NCBI RefSeq assembly: GCF_021458635.1
Contig: NZ_JAIRDQ010000001.1
Location: 868,001 to 932,000 of the forward strand
Direction of reading: 5' to 3'
DNA length: 64,000 bases
Source of the DNA: Bradyrhizobium monzae
GTDB lineage: Bacteria; Pseudomonadota; Alphaproteobacteria; Rhizobiales; Xanthobacteraceae
The notes under the pieces were generated by a model. It was not told the origin of the DNA. It made no database searches and worked only from the letters and a program-made list of their open reading frames with translations. Numbering within the stretch: position 1 is the first letter of the stretch; every line of letters starts with the position of its first letter. Positions 42,692-51,438 of this stretch are shown here, one piece after another. The position numbers were made by a program, and so were the translations under genes.

Positions 42692-42892
42692 ATGCCAGCT
42701 TATGTACAGCATCATCTGGATATCGAAATCGCGCCCGTGATTTGCCCGACATGCATGGGGTTCCTGCCAATGTATGTGCGCGAGGTCGAGCCGCACTGGA
42801 GCCTTGCCAAAATCGACTTCGTCTACGAATGCGCCGATTGCGGCGCCGAGGTCCGACAGACCATCCGCAAGCCGGAGCTGCTGCGGCACTGA
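42692..42892 (+). CDS. Small zinc-ribbon protein
   Basis: A 66-residue protein with two CxxC knuckles (ICPTCMG and ECADCGAE) that would bind one zinc ion, joined by a WSLAKIDFVY strand. GAAGGAGAA precedes the ATG. Such ribbons bind nucleic acid or protein; the function is unknown. It reads toward the MoxR/CoxE pair but is 147 bp away. Confidence 0.65.
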   Translation: MPAYVQHHLDIEIAPVICPTCMGFLPMYVREVEPHWSLAKIDFVYECADCGAEVRQTIRKPELLRH

Positions 42893-43039
42893 CCGCACCA
42901 TAAGTCGCCCGCTAAGTATTTGCGCTGAACGGAAAAAGCAGCCGTCAGCGCGGATCAGGCCCGTCCCAAACGAGGCTTGTTCTTTGCCGGGAACGCAGGC
43001 AGAACAAGCCTCAAGCAAGACCTTTGGGAGCGCCCTTTC

Positions 43040-43987
43040 GTGGCTGAACAGAAGGCCTCGACCTCGATCGAGGCAGTGGAGAGCGGCCTCGCCGCGCAGG
43101 GCTATATCGCGAGCCGGCAGATCGCGACCGCCGTCTATTTGTCGCAACAGATCGAAAAGCCGATCCTGGTCGAGGGACCGGCAGGCGTCGGCAAGACCGA
43201 GCTTGCCAAGGCGATTGCCGCCTGGCGCGGCATGAAGATGATCCGCCTGCAGTGCTACGAAGGCCTCGACGAGGCCAAGGCGCTCTATGAGTGGAAATAC
43301 GCCAAGCAGCTGCTCTACACGCAAATCCTCAAGGATAAGCTCGGCGAAGTCCTTGGCGGCGCGCAGACGCTGCACGCCGCGCTCGAACAGCTTCATGATT
43401 TCGGCGACGTGTTCTTCTCCAAGGAATTCGTCGAGCCGCGTCCCCTGCTCCAGGCGCTGGAGCAGCCAGGCGGCTGCGTGCTCCTGATCGACGAGATCGA
43501 CAAGTCGGACGCCGAATTCGAATCGCTGCTGCTGGAAATCCTCTCGGACTTCCAAGTCACGATCCCCGAACTCGGCACCGTCTCGGCGATCACGCCGCCG
43601 ACGGTGATCCTCACCTCCAACAGTGAGCGTGACCTCGGCGACGCCTTGAAGCGGCGCTGCCTGCATCTGCATATCGGCTTCCCCGAGCAGCGGCTGGAAG
43701 AGCGCATCGTCGAGAGCCGCGTGCCGAACATCTCTCAGACCCTGCGCCGGCAGATGGTTGGCTTCATCCACGAGATCCGCTCGCTGGATTTGAAGAAGCT
43801 GCCCTCGGTCAGCGAGACGATCGACTGGGCGCGCGTTCTGGTGCTGCTGCAGGCCGCCGAGCTCGACACCGAGATCGTCAAGGACACCCTCAACGTGCTT
43901 CTGAAATACGAGGCCGACATCGAGGCTGCTCACCCCCAGATCACGACTTTCATTGCCAAGGCAGCACGATCCAACGTCTTCGGTTGA
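43040..43987 (+). CDS. MoxR-family AAA+ ATPase (CoxD-like)
   Basis: A 315-residue AAA+ ATPase. Walker A is GPAGVGKTEL, Walker B is LLIDEIDKSD, and sensor 1 lies in TVILTSNSERDLGDALKRRC. MoxR ATPases work with VWA-domain partners as chaperones that mature metalloenzymes such as CO dehydrogenase. GTG at 43040 with GGGAG upstream was chosen; TTG at 42977 is open in frame. The VWA gene follows after 6 bp. Confidence 0.88.
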   Translation: MAEQKASTSIEAVESGLAAQGYIASRQIATAVYLSQQIEKPILVEGPAGVGKTELAKAIAAWRGMKMIRLQCYEGLDEAKALYEWKYAKQLLYTQILKDKLGEVLGGAQTLHAALEQLHDFGDVFFSKEFVEPRPLLQALEQPGGCVLLIDEIDKSDAEFESLLLEILSDFQVTIPELGTVSAITPPTVILTSNSERDLGDALKRRCLHLHIGFPEQRLEERIVESRVPNISQTLRRQMVGFIHEIRSLDLKKLPSVSETIDWARVLVLLQAAELDTEIVKDTLNVLLKYEADIEAAHPQITTFIAKAARSNVFG

Positions 43988-43993
43988 CGCCCG

Positions 43994-45373
43994 ATGCGCG
44001 AGAACCTCCATCGTTTCTTTCGGGCGGCGCGTGGGGCCGGCGTCCATGTCTCGCCCGCCGAAAGCATCGATGCGATGCGCGCCGTCGCGCAGGTCGGTCT
44101 CACCGACCGTGCCATCCTGCGCGACGCCCTCCTCCTGACCCTCGCCAAGTCGCAGGACGAGAAGCTCGCCCTCGGTGACTGCTTTGATCTGTTCTTCAGC
44201 CAGCCCGAGCCGCGACAGGATCAACCCGAGGCCGACGACAGTGACGAGGCTTCGCAGGACCCGGATCAATCACCCTCTTCAAGCTCGGCCAGCGAAGCGG
44301 GCGAAGGGCAGCCTCCCGAAGGATTGGGTCCACTTGCACAAATGCTGATGTCGCAGGATCGCAACTCGATCGCAGCGGCGATTGCCAGCGCATCCGGTGC
44401 AGCTTCGCTCTCGGACATCCGCTACTCCACCCAACGCGGCATCTTCTCCAGCCGCATCCTCGACGCCATGGGCCTTCAACGCCTGCGCGACGATCTCGAC
44501 GAACTGACATCAACCAATCCAGCGCTGGCCGAGCGCCTGCGGGCCGCGCTCGATGCCCTGCGTGAGGCGGTGCGTGATACAGTCTCACAAGGGCTTGCGC
44601 TCTATGCCCGCGAGGAGGCCGAAAACCTCCGCAACGAAATCCTGCGCAACGCGCCGCTGGCCCGTATCGAGCGGCGCCAGGTCGCCGAGATGCGGGCGCT
44701 CATCCGCCAGATCGCGCGCCGCCTGCGTGAGCGCTATTCGAAGCCGCGCAAGCGTCAGCGCCGCGGTCATCTCGACGTCCGCCGCACGCTGCGCCGCAAC
44801 GCCGCCTGGGGCGGCGTGCCTTTCCTCACCGCGTGGAAACGCAAGCACCGCGACCGGCCAAAGATCGTGGCGATTTGCGACGTCTCCGGCTCGGTTGCGC
44901 AAGTCTCGGATTTCTTCCTGCTCCTCATCCACTCGCTGCATGAGGTTGTGGACGACGTCCGCTCCTTCGCATTCTCGTCGCATCTGATCGAGGTCAGCGA
45001 GATCCTGGAGAAGAAGTCGCCCGAAGAAGCAATGGCCGAGATCATGTCCAAGGTCGGCTTCGGCTCGTCCGACTACGGCTCTTCGCTGGTTGACTTCGAA
45101 AAAGACTTCATGAGTGCGCTGACGCCGCAGACCACGGTGATCGTGCTCGGCGATGCCCGCAGCAACAATCTCGACCCACGTGCAGACATCCTGCGCCGCG
45201 TCTCCGAACGCTCGAAACGACTGGTCTGGCTCAACCCCGAAGGACGGCTCGCCTGGGGCTTTGGCGACTCCGAGATGCCGCGTTACGCGACCTTTTGCAG
45301 CGTGGTGCGGCAATGCGCCACCGCGCAGCAGCTCGAACGCGCGGTCTCCGATATCGTTGCGACTTACCAGTAG
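43994..45373 (+). CDS. VWA-domain CoxE-like protein
   Basis: A 459-residue CoxE-family protein. An N-terminal conserved part (GVHVSPAESIDAMRAVAQVG) and an acidic, serine-rich linker (about 75-110) are followed by a helical segment with basic REVAEMRAL-type repeats. The C-terminal von Willebrand A domain has the MIDAS motif ICDVSGSVAQ. It is the expected partner of the MoxR ATPase just upstream. No coxMSL or other obvious client enzyme is in the window, so the target is open. Confidence 0.88.
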   Translation: MRENLHRFFRAARGAGVHVSPAESIDAMRAVAQVGLTDRAILRDALLLTLAKSQDEKLALGDCFDLFFSQPEPRQDQPEADDSDEASQDPDQSPSSSSASEAGEGQPPEGLGPLAQMLMSQDRNSIAAAIASASGAASLSDIRYSTQRGIFSSRILDAMGLQRLRDDLDELTSTNPALAERLRAALDALREAVRDTVSQGLALYAREEAENLRNEILRNAPLARIERRQVAEMRALIRQIARRLRERYSKPRKRQRRGHLDVRRTLRRNAAWGGVPFLTAWKRKHRDRPKIVAICDVSGSVAQVSDFFLLLIHSLHEVVDDVRSFAFSSHLIEVSEILEKKSPEEAMAEIMSKVGFGSSDYGSSLVDFEKDFMSALTPQTTVIVLGDARSNNLDPRADILRRVSERSKRLVWLNPEGRLAWGFGDSEMPRYATFCSVVRQCATAQQLERAVSDIVATYQ

Positions 45374-45400
45374 ATCCTCAGTTCGCGGCCAACGTCAGCT

Positions 45401-45577
45401 TCACGCAAGCTCCACGTGCGCGACGTTGCATTCACGAAAGTGGTAGACAATTTCGTCAAGGGCGCGCTGTTCCCATTCCTGGGCTTGCGCAAGCCAGAAA
45501 ACCCGACGCTCAAAATCGAGCGACGCACGCTCACGGCACAGGGATTCCTGACTGCGAATTTCCACCAGCCTGTTCAT
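45401..45577 (-). CDS. Small hypothetical protein, 58 residues
   Basis: The frame from MNRLVEIRSQESLCRERA encodes a short helical protein (VFWLAQAQEWEQRALDEIVY) with a cysteine near each end. GAGTGTGAG lies before the ATG. It converges on the CoxE-like gene. No function is known. Confidence 0.5.
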   Translation of the reverse strand: MNRLVEIRSQESLCRERASLDFERRVFWLAQAQEWEQRALDEIVYHFRECNVAHVELA

Positions 45578-45929
45578 GCACTCACACTCCTTGTCGTGTG
45601 AAGCCATTCCCTAAGAACCAGCGTAGCAGAATCGCCCAGCCAGCGTCTCACCATTTCTGTGCATATCGCGACGCAGAATGAGACAGCAGCGCTTCCCGTG
45701 CACTGCGGTCGTCGCAACGCAACATCAAGTGAAGATCATCAATTAGTGATCAGCAGTCAGGACGATAATCGTGTCCGAGCGATCTTAACCATTGTGAGGC
45801 AACAGACTGCGGCAATTCGTGAAGAGAAGTTCTAAACAGCTCACCGAATTCCCGACTCATTGTCGTCGCATGGTCTTCATGCAGCGTCGCTAACAGGGGC
45901 GCTCGAACGTGACTACCGCTTGAGGCAAC
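45578..45929. other. 352-bp gap without a credible gene
   Basis: Lower-GC sequence. One leftward frame here runs on antisense into the next gene and has no ribosome-binding site near a sensible start. No hairpin or repeat stands out. It probably holds the promoters for the small genes on both sides. Confidence 0.4.
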
Positions 45930-46151
45930 ATGAACGACGATTTCGAATTCGATCTTTCGCCGGATCAATGGGCAGCGCTGCGCACACTTCGTAACCCCGT
46001 AGCGAACAATCGCCTCTCGAAGGCTTATCTCATCGACAGCCTCGTCAAGCTCGGTCTCGTTGTCATTGAAGAGGGCGTGCCTGCGATGACTCCCATCGGA
46101 CGCAAGGTGCTGGTGCGCGGATCGTGCCGATTGCTGGACCTCGCAGCCTAA
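45930..46151 (+). CDS. Small hypothetical protein, 73 residues
   Basis: MNDDFEFDLSPDQWAALRTL, then NNRLSKAYLIDSLVKLGLVV and MTPIGRKVLVRGSCRLLDLA. The pattern of helices and a short strand near the end resembles a winged-helix-like small domain, which is a guess. It is convergent with the NCS2 permease 8 bp away. Confidence 0.55.
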   Translation: MNDDFEFDLSPDQWAALRTLRNPVANNRLSKAYLIDSLVKLGLVVIEEGVPAMTPIGRKVLVRGSCRLLDLAA

Positions 46152-46159
46152 CCTACGCG

Positions 46160-47551
46160 TCAAAAGATCTGTGCGATCACGATCGCGTATGCGACGAACA
46201 CGACCCCGAGTCCCCACACCATTGCCGGAATCTGCGGCCGCCGACCGACTGCCACTTCGAGAGCGATGTAGCTCAGCGTCCCCAGCGCCATTCCGTTGAT
46301 GAGATTATTGGTCAGCACGGTGACCAGCAGTGTCAGCACGATCGGAACCGCGTTGGCGAGATCGGTCATGTCGATGCGGGCAAGTCCTTGCATCATGAGC
46401 ACGCCGACGAGCACCAGCGCGGGCGCGGTCGCTTGCGGCGGGATGATGACAAAGATCGGCCAGAAGAACAGCGCAAGGAAGAAGAATCCCGCGACGGTCA
46501 ACGAAGTCAGGCCAGTGCGACCGCCGGCCTGCACGCCGGTGATGGATTCGATATAGGCCGTGACGACGGAGGTTCCGAGCAGCGGCCCGACGATTGAGGC
46601 CGTCGCATCGGTCGCAAACGCCGCGGTGGCATTCGGGATAGAGCCGTCTGGCTTGCGTAAATTGGCGGCCCCGGTGACGCCGATCAGCGTGCCGAGAGTC
46701 GAGAAGAATTCGGCGCACAGGAAATAGAACAGCAGCGGCAGCGCGACGACGAAATGGCTGAAGAGATAGCCGATGTCGAGCGCCATGAAGGTGCTGGTCG
46801 GCCAGCGCGGCCACGCCATGATGGCTGATGGAACTGATGTCACCATCTTTCCGTTAGCGGCTGGAACGAAGAAGCCGATCAGCGTGAGCACCGCGATCGA
46901 CAGGATCAGCGCCGCCGGCACCCGGCGCACCACCAACACCGGCGTGAGCAGGAGACCGAACAGCGTCAGCAGCACCGGCGGGCTGCGCAAGGAGCCCATG
47001 GCGATATAGGTTGACGGATTCTGGACCACGAATCCGGCGCCCCGCAGCGCAATGAAGACGATGAGGGTACCGACCGCCGCCTGGATGCCGATCTTCAGTG
47101 CTTCCGGCACGTCCTTCGCGACTTTCTCGCGCAGCTTCGACAGGCTCAGGATCAGGAACAGCACGCCTGTGAAGGCGACCATGGCGAGTGCGCCCTGCCA
47201 GGGCATGCCCATCTGCTTGACGATGACATAGGTGAAGATGACGTTCGAGCCCATCGCGGGCGCCACCGCAAGCGGCAGATTGGCCCACAGTCCCATCATC
47301 ACCGAGCCGACGATCGCGGCGAGCGCCGTGGCGCTGACAAGATCGGCACGGTCCATCCCGGCGTTGGACATGATCGCGGGATTCACCGCGATGATATAGG
47401 CCATCGCCGCGAACGTCGTCGCGCCGGCCATCACCTCGCGGCCGACGCTGGTGCCACGCTCGGTGAGGCCGAAAGTGCGATCAAGCAGCCCCGAGGCTGT
47501 GGGTGATGCTGGCTCGGCGGGAGCGGCTTGCGGCTTCGTCATCTCGTCCAT
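46160..47551 (-). CDS. NCS2-family purine permease
   Basis: A 463-residue membrane protein with about 12 hydrophobic segments. The AzgA/AdeP-type signature is present: TFAAMAYIIAVNPAI, GLWANLPLAVAPAMGSN, and FFSTLGTLIGVTGAANL. It would import adenine, hypoxanthine or guanine by proton symport. GGGGGAGGACTGGG precedes the ATG. It lies 13 bp downstream of the adenine deaminase gene and 1.9 kb from the TetR gene in one leftward operon, which favours adenine as substrate. Confidence 0.9.
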   Translation of the reverse strand: MDEMTKPQAAPAEPASPTASGLLDRTFGLTERGTSVGREVMAGATTFAAMAYIIAVNPAIMSNAGMDRADLVSATALAAIVGSVMMGLWANLPLAVAPAMGSNVIFTYVIVKQMGMPWQGALAMVAFTGVLFLILSLSKLREKVAKDVPEALKIGIQAAVGTLIVFIALRGAGFVVQNPSTYIAMGSLRSPPVLLTLFGLLLTPVLVVRRVPAALILSIAVLTLIGFFVPAANGKMVTSVPSAIMAWPRWPTSTFMALDIGYLFSHFVVALPLLFYFLCAEFFSTLGTLIGVTGAANLRKPDGSIPNATAAFATDATASIVGPLLGTSVVTAYIESITGVQAGGRTGLTSLTVAGFFFLALFFWPIFVIIPPQATAPALVLVGVLMMQGLARIDMTDLANAVPIVLTLLVTVLTNNLINGMALGTLSYIALEVAVGRRPQIPAMVWGLGVVFVAYAIVIAQIF

Positions 47552-47564
47552 CCCAGTCCTCCCC

Positions 47565-49430
47565 CTACCAGACCACCGGATGCGCTTCGCCGGTCTGCAC
47601 GTTGATGAATCCAAGCGGCGCTTGCTCGCACGGTGCCACCAGCACCCAGCTCCAGGGCGCACAGGTCAGCGTCGCAAACATGAGCCTCTCCGGGAATCCC
47701 GGATACCAGCGTGGCCGGAACGTCGGCTCGTACATCCAGTCGACCTTGCGACCTTCCGCATAAAGCGCCTGCATCTCGGCATCGAGGGCTTGCGCCGAAC
47801 GACAGCTCATCAGCCCGCCGACCTCGAAACGTACGGTGGCAACGAGCTCGCCCTCGCGCACCAGCGCCCAGCCGCCCTGAAGCTCGATCAACGCGTTGAC
47901 CGCCTTTGCCATCGCCGCGTCGGACGAGCCGACCACCCAGATGTTGTGCTTGTCGTGCGCCACCGAGCAGGCAACTGCCGTCTCCGGCGTGCGCGGGCCA
48001 CAGCCGCGCCAAAACATCTTTGCGACACGCCCATCGCCGGAAAAGCGATCGACGATGGCGAATTTGGTGATGGCCTCGCTCTCGTCGCGCTGCACGGCAC
48101 CGTCGCGCACCGGCAGCTCGAGGGTGTAGAATTCGGGATGCCAATGGAACGGACGGATCACCGCCGCCTTCATCGTGGTGCGGCCGGGCGCGGCCGACAG
48201 TTCGAAATCCTGAGGCTTGATCGAGCGCTGGATGTTGACCGTCTTGGTTGCCCAATCCGGCCACTGGATTTCAGGCACCTGACCAAGATAGCGCTTGCCT
48301 TCGGAGACCTGTGTGCCATCGGCCCACACTTCGGCAATCGTAAGCTTGGCGACGTCCGAGAGCAGCACGACATCGCCGAAACGCCCTGGAGCCAGACTCC
48401 CGACGAACGGCGTGATGCGCATGTGCCGCGCCGGGTTGATGGTGAGACACTGGATTGCGATTTCAGGCGCAAGACCGGCCTCGATCGCGACCCGCGCATT
48501 ATGATCACTCGCGCCAAGCTCGAGCGTGTGGCTGGCACTGCGGTCATCGGTCGTGAAGGCGATCTGCGACCAGTCCTGCAGACCCTTCGCGAGCAGCCAT
48601 TTCACGATCTCATCCATCGCGTAGACACGCAACTCGACGAACAGGCCGCGGGTGAGCTTGTCCCAGGTCTCCTCCGGCGTCTGCACTTCATGATCGGAGG
48701 CGAGCCCCGCCGCGGCAAACGCGTTGATGGAGGGCAGATCCCGCAGGCCGGAGGCGTGGCCTTCGACGACGCCGCGCGCTGCGAACGTCGCCTCGATCAT
48801 GCCCCAGAGCCGCTTGTAGGAGGGATTGTCGGGATTCCACACCGCCGGCCAATCCATGACTTCGTCGAGACCGGTGACCATCAGGCTTTCGCCCATGAAG
48901 CGCGCCTGCTCGTCGTGGCCATACCAGCCGCCGCCCCATTCGTAGGCGGTCGGCGGCACCGCCGATCCCGGCTGCGGAAATATCTTGAGCGGCGAACCGC
49001 GGCGGCGTGCCTCGAACCAGAATTCGAGATTGCGCGCGCCGTTGACGTTGGAGAACTCGTGGCTCGCCTCGCAGGTCCAGGTATTGCCATGCGGCAGCAC
49101 CAGCGCCGCCTCCCATTCCGGCGTCAGATGCGAGCTCTCGATGTGCTTGTGCACCTCGCCGAAGCCGGGGACGGCCGCAAGATCCGGCCGATGCACCCGC
49201 TCGCGGACCTCGCCGGGATAGCTACCGGCCGGCCCGACCCAGGCGATGCGTCGTCCTTTGAAGACGATCTCCTGGTCCTCGCTCCAGGTGCGGCTGTGCA
49301 CATCGAGCAACCGGCCGACCCGCAACGAGCGATCCGCCGGGCGCCGTCCGAGCGCCGTCAGCACCAGGTCCTGCCGGATGCGGACTTCGTCGGGCGCGTT
49401 GATCAGGAGGTCGTCGGGGATCGCATTCAT
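47565..49430 (-). CDS. ade: Adenine deaminase family protein
   Basis: A 621-residue amidohydrolase. The metal motif HxH is in FGEVHKHIESSH (His94, His96), later ligands lie in GHASGLRDLPS and TTDDRSAS, and the C-terminal Ade-specific half has SVAHDKHNIWVVGSSDAAMA. It would convert adenine to hypoxanthine and ammonia. The usual DAHVHIES is EVHKHIES here, so it belongs to a divergent branch and the substrate may differ. GAGG precedes the chosen ATG. The TetR stop is 8 bp upstream and the permease follows after 13 bp. Confidence 0.82.
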   Translation of the reverse strand: MNAIPDDLLINAPDEVRIRQDLVLTALGRRPADRSLRVGRLLDVHSRTWSEDQEIVFKGRRIAWVGPAGSYPGEVRERVHRPDLAAVPGFGEVHKHIESSHLTPEWEAALVLPHGNTWTCEASHEFSNVNGARNLEFWFEARRRGSPLKIFPQPGSAVPPTAYEWGGGWYGHDEQARFMGESLMVTGLDEVMDWPAVWNPDNPSYKRLWGMIEATFAARGVVEGHASGLRDLPSINAFAAAGLASDHEVQTPEETWDKLTRGLFVELRVYAMDEIVKWLLAKGLQDWSQIAFTTDDRSASHTLELGASDHNARVAIEAGLAPEIAIQCLTINPARHMRITPFVGSLAPGRFGDVVLLSDVAKLTIAEVWADGTQVSEGKRYLGQVPEIQWPDWATKTVNIQRSIKPQDFELSAAPGRTTMKAAVIRPFHWHPEFYTLELPVRDGAVQRDESEAITKFAIVDRFSGDGRVAKMFWRGCGPRTPETAVACSVAHDKHNIWVVGSSDAAMAKAVNALIELQGGWALVREGELVATVRFEVGGLMSCRSAQALDAEMQALYAEGRKVDWMYEPTFRPRWYPGFPERLMFATLTCAPWSWVLVAPCEQAPLGFINVQTGEAHPVVW

Positions 49431-49438
49431 GGCTTGCC

Positions 49439-50107
49439 TCACTCTACGCCGGTGCTTTCGCGCGCAGTGGTTCGCTTCTGCGGCGATTTGCCAGCCTTGC
49501 CGCTACGCGCCGCAGCGGCGTCGCGCTGACGGACATCATTCAAAAGGGTCGTGAGCGCCCACTCGACCGTGTCGGCGATCTCGGCGCTGGACATGCCAAA
49601 GTCCTCACGCATCGCATTCCAGGCCAGCACGTTGTTGAGATAGGACGCGAGCGCCTCCGCCTGCCGGACCTGCTTTGCGGGGAGATGCCGCACCAGCGGC
49701 GCCATTGCCTTGCGATGCTGGTCAATCAGGTGCCGCCGGAAGCCGGCGCGCACCCGGCGGCCCGCTCGCGTCATCGCAATGGCACGCGCCAGATGCGGAT
49801 GACGGTCGAACCGCTTGCACAGCTTGCGGAAAATATTCGGCAGCTCATCGGGCGACCTGAAGGGAATGTAGCCGAAGACGTTGTCCTCGATCCACTCGCC
49901 GGCCGCCGCAAACAGCTCAGCGCGGGTCTTGAAATGCCGATAGATGGTTCGCTCGGCCACCTTTGCGCGCTTGGCTACGGCGGCCATGGAAATGTCGTCG
50001 GCCGCCTCGTCCTCCAGCGTCTCGACAAAAGCCGCGACGATGCGCTGCCGCGTCATCTCGGCATATTCGTCGCGAAGGTTGGCGATATGTCGCTTTGCTG
50101 TACTCAT
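49439..50107 (-). CDS. TetR-family regulator of the purine operon
   Basis: A 222-residue TetR protein. The N-terminal HTH is ISMAAVAKRAKVAERTIYRH, preceded by RQRIVAAFVETLEDEA. The C-terminal ligand domain is followed by a basic tail. It is the first gene of the leftward unit with adenine deaminase and the purine permease. An 18-bp inverted repeat overlaps its own start, indicating autoregulation. A purine or purine-derived ligand is inferred from context. Confidence 0.85.
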   Translation of the reverse strand: MSTAKRHIANLRDEYAEMTRQRIVAAFVETLEDEAADDISMAAVAKRAKVAERTIYRHFKTRAELFAAAGEWIEDNVFGYIPFRSPDELPNIFRKLCKRFDRHPHLARAIAMTRAGRRVRAGFRRHLIDQHRKAMAPLVRHLPAKQVRQAEALASYLNNVLAWNAMREDFGMSSAEIADTVEWALTTLLNDVRQRDAAAARSGKAGKSPQKRTTARESTGVE

Positions 50108-50123
50108 GTCATAAGTCTGACAT
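50106..50123. promoter_or_regulatory. TetR operator candidate
   Basis: ATGTCA-taagtc-TGACAT is a perfect 6-bp inverted repeat with a 6-bp spacer that overlaps the TetR start codon. It lies in the region shared with the divergent formamidase gene. Binding would block TetR translation start and transcription. Confidence 0.55.
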
Positions 50124-50339
50124 CCGGCAAATTGGAGGGTCAAGCCGAGAGTTGAGGCAGGCCGCGCCGCAACAATGGGCGTCCGTGTACTCTGGGGCCC
50201 GGCACCCAAGCGCGCACGACTGTTGCCTGCCGCCTGAAAAATGGACTTTTGCGCGTTGCCAAAATCGGGTTTGCTCCGCCGAGAACTGCGCGCAACGGCG
50301 TCGCGCGGACGGCAAGGGAGCCGACGGAGGGAGCTGATC

Positions 50340-51353
50340 ATGAACGGGCTTGGCGGGCTGAACAAATCGCCTGAGGGCGTGGTCATCGGACTGGTTCAAT
50401 TGCAGTTGCCGATCGTCGCGACCAAGGCCGATCTCGCCAGGCAGACCGAGCGTATCGTCTGGATGGTCGGCAAGGCGCGCCGCAATCTCTCCACCATGGA
50501 CCTGGTGGTGTTCCCCGAATACTCGCTGCACGGCCTCTCGATGGACACCAATCCCGAGATCATGTGCCGGCTCGACGGGCCCGAGGTCGCGGCATTCAAG
50601 AAAGCCTGCATCGACAACAAGATCTGGGGCTGCTTCTCCATCATGGAGTTCAACCCGCACGGTAATCCCTACAACTCGGGCCTGATCATCGACGACCATG
50701 GAGAGATCAAGCTCTATTACCGCAAGCTTCACCCCTGGATTCCGGTCGAGCCGTGGGAGCCGGGCGACATCGGCATTCCCGTGATCGAGGGCCCGAACGG
50801 CGCGAAGATCGCGCTCATCATCTGCCATGACGGCATGTTCCCGGAGATGGCGAGGGAATGCGCCTACAAGGGCGCGGAGATCATGATCCGGACCGCCGGC
50901 TACACGGCGCCGATCCGTGACGCCTGGCGCTTCACCAACCAGGCCAATTCGTTCCAGAACCTGATGGTCACCGCGAATGTCTGCATGTGCGGCTCGGACG
51001 GCTCGTTCGATTCCATGGGCGAAGGCATGATCGTCAATTTCGACGGCAGCGTGCTGGCGCACGGCACTACCGGTCGCGCCGACGAGATCATCACCGCCGA
51101 GGTCCGGCCCGACCTCGTGCGCGAGGCCCGCATCAACTGGGGCGTCGAGAACAACATCTACCAGCTCTGGCACCGCGGCTACGTCGCGGTGAAGGGTGGC
51201 GCAATGGACTGCCCCTACACCTTCATGCAGGACATGGTCGCCGGCACCTACCGGCTGCCATGGGAAGACCAGATCAAGGTCACCGACGGCACCTCCTGCG
51301 GCTTCCCGGCACCAACACGGATGTTTGGGAGGACGGCAAAAGCAGCGGAATAG
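50340..51353 (+). CDS. amiF: Formamidase
   Basis: A 337-residue nitrilase-superfamily amidase. The catalytic Glu60 (VVFPEYS), Lys129 (YYRKLHPW) and Cys162 (IICHDGMFPE) are all visible. NPYNSGLIIDDHGEI, MGEGMIVNFDG and WGVENNIYQLWHRGYVA follow the AmiF formamidase pattern rather than aliphatic amidase. It hydrolyses formamide to formate and ammonia. GGAGGGAG precedes the ATG at 50340. It is divergent from the TetR/adenine-deaminase unit. Confidence 0.88.
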   Translation: MNGLGGLNKSPEGVVIGLVQLQLPIVATKADLARQTERIVWMVGKARRNLSTMDLVVFPEYSLHGLSMDTNPEIMCRLDGPEVAAFKKACIDNKIWGCFSIMEFNPHGNPYNSGLIIDDHGEIKLYYRKLHPWIPVEPWEPGDIGIPVIEGPNGAKIALIICHDGMFPEMARECAYKGAEIMIRTAGYTAPIRDAWRFTNQANSFQNLMVTANVCMCGSDGSFDSMGEGMIVNFDGSVLAHGTTGRADEIITAEVRPDLVREARINWGVENNIYQLWHRGYVAVKGGAMDCPYTFMQDMVAGTYRLPWEDQIKVTDGTSCGFPAPTRMFGRTAKAAE

Positions 51354-51381
51354 GCCGTTTTTGGCTCAAACCGCGACAATC

Positions 51382-51397
51382 TGGCACGGTAGTTGCT
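51382..51397 (+). promoter_or_regulatory. Sigma-54 promoter of dctA
   Basis: TGGCACG-gtag-TTGCT matches the RpoN -24/-12 consensus in every conserved base, with GG and GC separated by 10 bp. It lies 42 bp upstream of dctA. Rhizobial dctA genes are known to be driven by RpoN with DctD. Confidence 0.88.
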
Positions 51398-51438
51398 ACT
51401 TTTGACGATCAAGGCGTCGTCAAAACGGGGGAGTTACC

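Noticed and set aside
45750-46217. 155-codon leftward frame
   Set aside because: Most of it is antisense to the 45930-46151 gene. The remaining 36 codons have no clear ribosome-binding site.
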